This document shows positions 1 to 16,500 of a stretch of DNA of 40,315 nucleotides, piece by piece. Position 1 is the first letter of the stretch. Each line of letters begins with the position of its first letter. Origin of the DNA: Blastocladiella britannica (taxonomy: Eukaryota > Blastocladiomycota > Blastocladiomycetes > Blastocladiales > Blastocladiaceae); the NCBI GenBank assembly GCA_025349905.2, contig MU624616.1, positions 1 through 40,315 of the forward strand. Direction: 5' to 3'. A model generated the notes under the pieces. The model was given only the letters and a program-made list of their open reading frames with translations, searched no databases and had not been told where the DNA came from. The position numbers were made by a program, and so were the translations under genes.

Positions 1-431
1 CGTCAGTGAACCGACGGACCGATGAGGTGCCATCATACCTGGCCATGTTGAGGAGCGCCGATTTGGTGTGCGGCGAGAAGTCCGCAGTTTTGGGGCCAGC
101 AATGGCAAGGAATTGGTTGACAAGCGCGGTGACCTGGCACTGGAGGTCCGCGACTTGTTGGTTCTTGTTGGCAAGCGCAGTGCGCAGCGAGTCGATGGTG
201 GTGGCATTAAGCGCCTGTTGTGTGTTGAGTTGTTCAGCACGAACAAATTGCTCAAAAACCCGCGCGGGCGAGCGCGACTGTGCACTGCTCGTGCGTGAAC
301 GCCTCGGGGCGCATCGCAATAATGTGCGAGGTGGCGGCGCGGTCTTCGGCCGAGGGGACCGTGCTGGTGCTGGTGTAGCACAAGAATGGGTTTGGGAAAT
401 CCAACACTGTTGGGGTGATTTGATCGGCCAT
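1..431 (-). mobile_element. Gag-like fragment of an LTR retrotransposon, frameshifted, cut by the window edge
   Basis: An ATG at 431 on the minus strand opens a frame of about 59 codons that stops at a run of five T (plus-strand A run 254-258). The next frame then continues open to the window edge with a Gln-rich coiled-coil stretch and the motif RYDGTSSVRRFTD. This combination, a coiled coil followed by a (R/K)(F/Y)DGT...F motif, is typical of the N-terminal part of Gag in Ty3/gypsy-type elements. The two halves read as one protein if one base of the T run is surplus, so this is either a decayed copy or a base-calling error in a homopolymer. Protease, RT and integrase would lie outside the window. 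It could also be a domesticated gag gene. Family assignment is inference from motif style. Confidence 0.5.
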
Positions 432-711
432 GGCGCACGGATCGCAGTCTGCAGGTTATAGGCGGAACAATGTGGAAGGTGCAGGGAGGCAGCCCCAACG
501 ACGAAAAAGGGAGGACGCTATCATATCCCCCCCTCACTGGTACGGGCGCGTCAGCGGCCTCTTGCGAGGGGAGTGCGGTTTAAGCTTGGAAGAGAAAATG
601 CTGGGATCGCTTGACCGCATATTTATGCGGCTCATCTCACACACACCATGATCAACGCTGTATTGACAAGGTCAACGATAATAAGACAATGTCCTCGATA
701 AATATAAACAT
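432..711. other. Gene-free interval between the Gag start and the PI3K 3' end
   Basis: This 280-bp stretch holds the AT-rich 3' flank of the PI3-kinase gene (about 661-711) and the presumed leader of the Gag fragment. If the element is intact here, its 5' LTR must fit in this interval. I could not find convincing TG...CA ends, a tRNA primer-binding site or a target-site duplication. It contains a 16-bp inverted repeat at 615-630 and a C-rich tract near 527-533. No coding sequence is supported. Confidence 0.5.
615..630. repeat. Perfect 7-bp inverted repeat with 2-bp spacer
   Basis: CCGCATA-TT-TATGCGG is a perfect palindrome around a TT centre. It lies between the Gag-like fragment and the PI3K gene. 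It could be a protein-binding site or part of an LTR. No function can be assigned from sequence alone. Confidence 0.6.
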
Positions 712-8328
<7,617 letters not shown>

Positions 8329-8544
8329 TCGGCGATTTGGTTGTTTATCGTGGGCTAGACTTTCCAAAAACTTCAAGCAATTCCGTGGAATAGGCGCGCG
8401 ATGCCGACGATGGTCCTCTACGGTTTCGTTCGTTCGTCGGAGAATTTTAATAAATTTTTGCTTGCATGGAGATGGGAATTCGAGACTTGGGAATTCAGTA
8501 CTAATATCACATGAAAAAAAAAGGCAGGGATTTGTTTTTCCCTT

Positions 8545-10564
8545 TCAATCCGACTCTTCGCCGTCGTGCGACCCCGGTTTGGTCGTTTCTGACAGCTGCC
8601 TCATTGCCTGCAAGTCGCGCTGCCGCACCGACATGTCTGCCCCACCCGATCCGCCCACCACAACGCCGCCCGTCAGTCGGATCGTCACCAGTCCGCGGGG
8701 CGTCCCGGCATACAAGAGCGGGAGCTGTGGGTGGAATGCGAGCGTGTGGAATGCTGCGGCATCCTCTATATCGATGCTCACGACGGGAGAAACCGCAAGC
8801 GATCGTGCCGCCTGGCCGCCGCGTGATTTTCCAAGATCAAAAATGAACAGCCGGGATGCAGTGGCAGCGGCCAGCACGGCCGGTCGATGCGGCGACCACA
8901 CGGCGGCGACCGCGGCGGAACCTGCTTGGTGTGCCCCCGGATCGAGCACAATGGTTGCAATCGGTGCGCTCTGCATTTCACGAAGCGTTTTAGTTTAAAT
9001 TGCAAACAATAAAAGAATAATCACATACCCGATAGGTGCGGCGGATTGCCACGCGTCCATCCGTGCCCGCAGTGAAGAAAATGGAGCTCGCCTCTTCGTG
9101 CGGATTGAATGCCAATGCAGTGACGGGGCCAGTATGGCTCGAGTAGCAGAACGTGGGAGTGATGGCCACTGGTGGAGCGTCGTGTCCATTGTTGTCATGA
9201 GAGGCGGCAGACCCATTCAACGGGCTGGCCACTTGGCGCACGCGTCGAATATCCACGTGGGCCACTTGACCCGCATCCGACCCGACAATCAGCATGCCAA
9301 TAGCCGGATCCGGGTGAACAGCGAGGCGCGAGAGCGGCATTCCGAGCGCGGTTCGTGGCCCCAGCGCCAAAATGACGCGGCGAACCGCTTCAATACGAGT
9401 GGGGGTCTTGCTTGCTCGCTTCAGCTGCCACTCAATCAGGCTTCCGTCCAGTCCGGCTGACCACAGCGACTGGGCAGTCATGTCGTCTACCGCCGCCCCT
9501 GCACTAGTGGCGCCGCCAAGCAAGCTACCAGCCGAGATCGTATACGGTGACCACGCCACGGCCGTTGCCATGTCTGCATGGCCCGGCACGGACCTCGCAC
9601 TTGCCGCGGAGTCAGATACCACCACTTGGCTGCTGCTGAGCAAAAGACTGCGTGCGGGGTCGCTGGCTAACGTGTCCCAAACACCAATGTCGCCAGTGAC
9701 AAGCGCCACCGCCACCCACGCCGCCGATACTGGGTGGATTGCGACGGACGTGGCGCAGGCCGGTAGCGATGTATGGGCCGTGCGCGCGCCATTGGCGAGC
9801 ATCGAGACCGACGCTGCGTGCGTACACCACGAGGAAATCTCGCCATCTGCCTGATGGTCAGATTGAGCCTGGTCGCCGCCGGTACGCGGGTGCGTGTATC
9901 CGTAGGCCAAGACAATGGACCTGCCAGTGGATGAGCGGTCTGCTGCCGTCACCTCCATGCGTTCCGCTGAATTGAATGCGTGAAGTGGGTCGTTCATGAG
10001 CTGGTCAGTGGCCGCGACCAACGATGCTGCTACCGACTGTGATATGTCCTCTGTTGATCCGCTGCCATCCATTCCAAATCCGGACATGCTGTCGATCGGC
10101 CACTCTTGTACAAATTTTCAATAGGATCTTAGCCAAGGAAATGAAAGCATACCATCAAAGGCACTGGTGCGAGTATTCTCCATCAATATGGCACTCACAT
10201 CGCGCTCGATTGATTGCAAGAAGCGAGCCAGCCGAGGCATATCAATACGGGCGGTGGAGCGTGATCGTGACAGGGACTGCTGCGAGCACATCTGCGTTCC
10301 TGCGTCGGTTTCGCGATTGAGGGCCATCATGGCCGAGACTGGCTCAGTTTGGCACTCGGACTGAGTACGAGTCTGGGACGGTGCCTGCATTCCAGTCGAG
10401 CTCACTGAAATGGCGTCAGTTTGCGCTTGCGCCGTCACGGTCTCCGCCGGCGGTGCCAATCGCCATGTGGACGTGAGCGAAATAACAGAGTGCTCGTTGG
10501 TGGCCCGAGAGTCCTGGAATCCCGATTGCCAGGGCCTCATGATCGCTAAAGATGACTGCAGCAT
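8545..10564 (-). CDS. DYNC2I2: Dynein-2 intermediate chain, WDR34-like (intraflagellar transport)
   Basis: Predicted 637 aa from three exons; introns at 10105-10152 (48 nt) and 8971-9028. The N-terminal 140 residues carry several QTD/QTE-type motifs (AQTD, CQTEP, GTQM), a helix (LARFLQSIERDV) and then SAFDEW. This arrangement matches WDR34, where QTD motifs precede an L..FL...E...L..N...AFDG segment. The rest is a WD40 propeller, with repeats such as HTGPVTALAFNP and GTDGRVAIR. The family binds the dynein-2 heavy chain and light chains to drive retrograde intraflagellar transport. It is a flagellum-specific protein, absent from non-flagellated fungi. A cytoplasmic dynein-1 intermediate chain is the main alternative, but the AFD(G/E)xxxxW segment favours dynein-2. 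Confidence 0.8.
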
Positions 10565-10649
10565 TTTTGAATTTGGTTGATGGGAAATTGAACTCTTTTC
10601 AGGAAAAAAAATTGAGAAAAAGAAAGAAAAAAACGCTCATCAACGGTCA

Positions 10650-11834
10650 TTACTCCTGCTTCTGACGCGTCGGCACCGTCAGTGAATCCTGGGCAACCGA
10701 CTCGGACATGGCCACGTGGGGAGAGTGGTAGATGCGGTCACCCTTGTGGGCCTTGAGCGACTCGCGCTCCTCCTGCAGCCGCCAAAAGAGCGATCCGTCA
10801 AAGATTTCCCGAATGTGTTCCTTGGAGATACAAAGCTCGGAGCCGAGATTCTTGGAAGTCTTGGGACCACCGTCGCTGTCGCTCGTGAATGTAACGCGCT
10901 CGCCCACCAGCAGCAGAGTGGTGCCCCATTCGAAGAAGGCTTTTTGATATTTTTTTCGTTGTGAATCCTGCGTTAAGGTCCAAGTGACAAAAGGAACGTA
11001 CCAGCAAACCATCCAAACGGATCGGCCGTCAGCCGGAATGCTTTGATCATATGCCACACTTCACCTGCCGTCAAGTACTGCCGACGCTCGTCCGCTTTAG
11101 CATACTTGGAAAAGATGGACTCGAACGCCGACGGGATGAACCGACCCTCGGTATCGTACACGCCGGAACTGGATCCATGCTTAGCCTTGTGAATGTTCTG
11201 TGTGCGCAAATCAATCAATGATGAGTGCGACTTCCTGCAATGTGATCGCATGATCTAGAAGATACCTTGATGTACACGCGGAACAAGGGGTCCGGCAGCA
11301 GCGTAGGGCAGGTGCTGTACGAGAGACTGAAGTTGATGATGCACATGGCCAGGATCGAGAACGGCACGTTGAAACCGAGCTCCCGGAAGCCAAAGAACGT
11401 GTCGAGCATCGAAATGTAGCCGCGGTGGTGACTATTTTTACAATACCATCAGTTCAGGCGGCATCAGAAGTCAAAACATCAAAATAAAAGGAAGATCCGA
11501 ACCGATCAAAGAACTTGACGTGCTGCTGCAGAACGCTCATCGTGTCGTACGGATTACCGCGGGTGCCCTCTGGGTGCTCAACCGAGACGGCCCGCATCGC
11601 ACGCGGCATCCACGGGTGCTCGACCTTGCGCTCAATGGCCTCGGGATCTGGTGTCGGGCGGTCCTTCATCACGGGGACCTGACACTCGTCTCCTTCGGCG
11701 GCGGGGGGATGCTCGGGGGCCGCCGATCTGGCCGGTACCGGGGTGCGAAAGGCCCCCTCCTGCATGTAGATGCCGTGCTTGTAGTCCTCGTGGGACGGGA
11801 GGTTGGCGTCCTCGTGATGGAAGATGTCGGTCAT
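10650..11834 (-). CDS. Caleosin (lipid-droplet haem peroxygenase family)
   Basis: Predicted 327 aa from four exons; introns at 11432-11502, 11198-11265 and 10940-11001. Caleosins are Ca2+- and haem-binding proteins of lipid droplets or ER that hydroxylate unsaturated lipids using hydroperoxides. Seen here: LQQHVKFFD with the family histidine (H105), a hydrophobic hairpin (about 128-165) with a proline knot, the motif NIHKAKHG (H169), YDTEGRF, FSKYAKAD and the C-terminal FDGSLFW. The two invariant histidines are kept. The EF-hand loop that follows FFD reads DRHHRGYISMLD (110-121), so the usual acidic or Asn residues at loop positions 3 and 5 are His and Arg; Ca2+ binding is doubtful. About 100 poorly conserved residues precede the domain. 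The donor at 11502 is GTTCGG, weaker than the others in the window. Confidence 0.92.
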
Positions 11835-11999
11835 TTTGATTGTGTTTTTACTGCTGTCAAGACTTCAGCAAAGGGTAAACGAATCGAATTTATTCAGCCT
11901 GTCGCAGGTTTAGGAAGAGGAAATGCAGAGAGCGGACCAGTAAAGCTGTGAGACACTTCTCTTCGGATCGCCCAATTCAAAAGCAAAAAAACAGAAGAG
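11835..11999. promoter_or_regulatory. Shared 165-bp divergent promoter of the caleosin and Rpp38-like genes
   Basis: The two start codons face away from each other (ATG at 11834 minus and 12000 plus). All upstream control sequence for both genes must begin in this interval. I saw no clear TATA box or known site; A-rich runs directly precede the plus-strand ATG. Confidence 0.45.
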
Positions 12000-13472
12000 A
12001 TGAAACCAGCAACAACAGCAAAATCAAAGACACCGTCCAAGACACCGACCTCGGCCGCCGACCATAAAAAGAAGCGGTCGGGCCCCAAAGGAGTCTCGGC
12101 ACCACCACCCGCGACCGCAGCTCTGGCCAGCACCTACGATGCCCGTCGACGCGTGTTTAAACAGTCGTTTGACTCGCCGTTGAAAGTGCGCTGGACCCCG
12201 ACCGCGTCGGCAGAGATGCAGCGCGAGCTGGTGACTCTGATGGCCGAGCACTTGGTTATTCCTGGAACCACGCCCTCTACGGCGCTGCACGTTGGTCTGA
12301 ATGCCGTGTACCGAGACCTCATGCGTCGTTCTACCGAAGGCACTGGATCTCTGCCCCCACTGGCCATTGTGCTGCTCCGCGGCGACGTGGACGCGTCCAT
12401 TGCCGGCCCCGAACTGTATGGTTGGCTCCCGGGACTGGTGCACCTTGCCCGCGCGCCAGGGCACGTGGTGCACTTTTTCGTCGTGGCCGAGCCCGGGATT
12501 TCGCAGGCTCTGTGCTCGGCTGTCGAGCACACCCTCAAGAAGAAGTCGAAGAAACCAGCGTCAGTGTCCCACCCGCCGCCTCGGATCGCCGCGTTTGCTC
12601 TGGAACTGCCCGCCGCGTCCGAATCTGATCCTGTACGTGCTATTTTGACTGTTTAACGACGGCCAAAGATCTATAACGAAAAAATATAGCCGTACGCCGC
12701 CCTGACGGCCCTCGCGGCCAAGTACCCGACGCCGACCGTACCCTTCTACGCGAAAGCACCCACGCGCTCGCTGTCGGTCTTTGCGCGGTCCTGGATGCAA
12801 CTCCTTCCGACCACGTCCAAGCTCCTGGCCACAACAGCCCCCGCAGCGGCCGCAAAGGGCAAGGGCGCTAAAAAAGGCAGTAAAGACTCGGACACGACCA
12901 AGTCCAGTTCCGATGCCAAACGCGCCAAGTGGGCTGCTCGCATCAAGGCAGCCGAGGCACGTGCCACGGCAGCTGCGGCAGAGGCGACAACGGAATCCCC
13001 ACTTGCAGCCGCCGAGGACGAGGAAGATGCCATGGATGTGGACCCGGTGGAGCCCACCAAAGCCGTTGTTGCTGACGCTGCTGCCTCTGTCCCAAACGAC
13101 GGCCGCCCGCGCGCCGTCACCCCGATGGCCAAGCTCCTGTGCCGGATGGTTCACCGGCACGAAAAGACCCGCCGGCAGCTGGAGCAGGCGCGCAAGCGTG
13201 GGTTCACGACGCCCAAGCGGCCCCCTCGCTCTCGCACCACCGCTACCGCATCGACATCCTTGTCGTCGACGACATCGAAGGAGGGCGGTGCGAAGCGCAC
13301 GCGGCGAGGAACGAGCATGGTTCTTCGGTCAGCTTCATCCAAATCCAAGACGCCCAAGACGCCTGTCGCTGCTTCTGTCGTCACTGCGGCCACTGCTGCA
13401 AAGCGCGGGCGTGACGAGGACGATGGTGATCGACCGATCCAGCAACCCGCGAAAAGACACCGTACCCAATGA
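12000..13472 (+). CDS. L7Ae-fold protein, probable RNase P/MRP subunit of the Rpp38/Pop3 type
   Basis: Predicted 471 aa from two exons; intron 12633-12689 (57 nt). After a basic N-terminus comes an L7Ae-like fold (about residues 60-210): PSTALHVGLNAVYRDL, AIVLLRGDVD and the HFFVVAEPG strand. It continues across the intron with a strand (IAAFALEL), a short helix and VPFYAK. This follows human Rpp38, where GVNEVTRALE, LVLVC and ALAF...VPWLP occupy the same places. The family binds kink-turns in RNase P/MRP RNA and helps process tRNA and rRNA precursors in the nucleus. The C-terminal 230 residues are Lys/Arg/Ala-rich and disordered (nucleolar-type tail) with an acidic DEEDAMDVD patch. Another L7Ae-family protein is possible. 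Confidence 0.6.
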
Positions 13473-13476
13473 TAAA

Positions 13477-13482
13477 AATAAA
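13477..13482 (+). terminator. Poly(A) signal AATAAA of the Rpp38-like gene
   Basis: AATAAA begins 4 bp after the TGA stop at 13470-13472. It sits inside the 37-bp gap to the convergent SANT gene, so transcript ends of the two genes almost certainly overlap. Confidence 0.45.
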
Positions 13483-13509
13483 TATATTTACAAGTGCCTG
13501 GCGACGTTG

Positions 13510-16500
13510 CTACTGCTGCCGCTCATGTTGCAATGAAGGAGTGACGGTGGCGGCTGGCTGTTGCTGCAGCTCCATCGCGACCACGGTCGGCGGTACCAGC
13601 GGCAGCGGGATCCCCGCCAGCGACGTGCTCGCGGGCGACGGCAGCGGCGCATTGACCATGTCTCGGATCGAAGGCAGCGACAAGGTCGGGCGCTGGCCGG
13701 GAGTGCCACTCGCGTCAGTCGCAATCGCACTTGATGCGGCAGCTGTGGTGGTCACAGTTGCAGCCCCACCCAGATGCGACAGAGTCAGGTGGATGGGTGC
13801 CAGGGACGGCCGCGGGATCGGCGCCGACTCGGACCGGTGGATCGCGGTGGTGGTGGCGGTAGCGGTGGGCGTGGGCCAGGCAGAGGGCTCGGACACGGGC
13901 GTTGTCACGACCGATGTGGCAGGAGCTACAGGTGCTGCATGCGGCACGGTGCTGATGGTGCTGCTGGATCCACTACCACTGCTCATCATGGCCGGCAGCG
14001 TGAGCCGCACCATGAATCCCCCGCCTCCTCCGCTTCCGTTTCCTCCTGCACCTCCTCCAACCGCCCCCACGTTGCTCTGTGCCAGCGGTGCCAACTCGTA
14101 TCCGACCCCCGAGGACGTACGTGGCGGAGCATGATGCTGGTGGTGCTGGTGGAGCGCAGTTCTCGGCACTGCGGATGCCACCGCCGACGGTGGTGGCGGC
14201 GGCAAGGCTGGAGTGGAGAGCAATGCCGACGAGGTGGTCAGTAATGGCGGTACATGGGCGGCGCCCGAGGAGGGAGCAGCTGCTGCGGGCGGCGGCGGCG
14301 AGCGCGAGTACGCCCCCATTTGCTGCGGTTGCGGTTGCTGCTGCTGATGGTGATCCATCCGGCCAAACAACGATCCGCTGCCACCGCCGAGACCAGCGAA
14401 CGATCCAGTGCCAGCCAGCGCACTAGATCGCCACGTCGACATCCGAGTGGGCGACACTGACGACGACGACGACGGCGGCAAAGACGCGTCAATGCGCATA
14501 GACATTGGGATCGACGAGCGCCGGGCCGCAGACAACGATTCGTCTGACCGAGCAGCACCAAGAGCAGCGTGGTCGGTCGTGCCGCCCAGCGTAAGAGGGT
14601 GTGAGCTCGCTCGGTTGCTATTGCTGGGACCACCAGCCGCTGATGCTGCTTGAGCTGCTGCTTGCTGAGCTGAGGACGACGACGAGGATGTGGGGGATGT
14701 CGAGAGTGGCGGGGCCATGTTGCCGCCGCTACCAGTGACGGTCAGCGCCAATGGCAGCGACGCCGGTGGAGGTGCAGCTGCGGTCCGGCCACTCGTGAGG
14801 CCACCGCCGCCGCCCGCGACAAAAATACCGACAGGTGGGAGCATGGCGGTCGTTGGCGGCATGGCCGCGGCATTGCTGCGTCCCGCGTTACTGGCCGCCG
14901 GTGCTTGCAAAGACGACAAAAACGGCGGGCGAGTCGAGTACGACGAAGTCGGGCCATATTCGCCGCTTCCCTCAAAGCTTTCTTCACGGGTTGGCGGCAA
15001 ATGAGGGGCACCATGCCTTCCAGGGGCGCCGCTTCCATACCCCAAATAACTCACTGCTCCAGGAGCTGATGACAGGTACGGCACACCAGCATAATACGGG
15101 TGGGATGGAGCCTGTGAAGCGCCAATGGGCTGCGCGAGCGGCGCCAGCGTCGTTGGCAGCGGCGAAATGGGTGCGGGCGGGGACACGGGGCCCATGGCGA
15201 TCGCCGCAATGGCCGCAGCGGCGGCAGCAGCGGTCTGTGATGGGGTCGGAGAGGGAGCAACCATTGATGCACCAGCAGCAACTGATGTGGCTGCTCCGCC
15301 GACGCTGCTGCGTGGTGGAGGCGGCGGGACACTTGGCGGCGCGAAAAACGACATTGGGGGCGGTCGAGGACGACCACCACCTTGAGCTTGGGGCGGCGGC
15401 GGACCGTGGTGCTGGTGGGGGTGCTGATGCTGATGGTGGTGGGGATGGTGTTGTTGTTGCTGCATTTGCATTTGCATGCGCATCTGGAGGTGCTGTTGCT
15501 GATTGTGATGTTGCTGTTGCTGGAATTGGTGGTCGACCGGCTGTTGGTTGCTGCTGTTGTACGACTGCTGGCGATGCTGCATAGCTTGCTGCTGCTGCGG
15601 TCCAAACTGTGGGTGTATGCTCATGAACGATGCCGGGCCTGGTACCGTGTGGCCACGCGGCGGGAGTGGCTGGCTGGCGACGCGACGGCGCTCGTGCATT
15701 GGCGTTGGGGATCGGATCGTGCTGGGTTTGGTTGCATTTGGGCCTAAATCGGGTCGCGATCAGTTGAAAATGCCATTGAAAAAAGTACAGTCATACACAT
15801 ACCAGGCAATGGGGGCTTGGCACTTGATGTTGTGTCGATGGACATGACTGGCGTGTTGGCTGCTCCGCGTGGCCGACCAAACGCATCTGAAGGACCAAGC
15901 GTCGGTGACGAGGGCAACGTTTCGTCCCCGTCGCGTCCGTCCAGGTAGGCCGGCCGCTGGGCAAGGTGGCTTCCTTCTCCCGTCAGCAGCGCCCGAATAC
16001 TAGTGGTTTGCGAGTGCCGCAGTTCACCCTGTGTCACCGAAGGGCGGCGTCCAGTCGAGAAGGAGGTTGCTGGTGGTACTGGATGTCCGTACGGCACTGG
16101 AACCACTGGCGCATGCCGCGTAAACTGAAGTGTCTTGATGTAATAGTATTTGTCAGAGCCCGACATTCGATCGCCAACTAAAGAGAAATATACCTCATGA
16201 TTGTAGTGGCGGGGACGCTGGGGAAGGGGCACGCCTCCAGCAAAGGCCATCCCGAAAGCAGCGACAGCAGCAACGGTCGATGACGATGCAGCAGAAGATC
16301 CGCGCATATTTCCAAGATCGTCCTCGTCGCCGTCCTCGGGATAAAAGGGCTCCTTCACAGAGCGGCGGCGGGACCCTCGAGCTGGCGGCAGACCACCACT
16401 TTGCTCCTCACCCATCGCTGGTGTCGCCATCGGCTCGCGCTTCCTTTTACGTGAGCCTGCCTTGCTGGCCTGCACATCATCGCGAGAAGGAGTAGTAGTA

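Noticed and set aside
432..711. Long terminal repeat of the Gag-bearing element
   Set aside because: No TG...CA pair with a plausible tRNA primer-binding site and no target-site duplication could be found; without the second LTR the boundaries cannot be set.
14835..15584. Plus-strand frame of 249 codons opposite the SANT gene's last exon
   Set aside because: Composition (Arg, Trp, Cys, Ala) is what the reverse complement of Gln/His/Pro codons gives. No homology or start context supports it.
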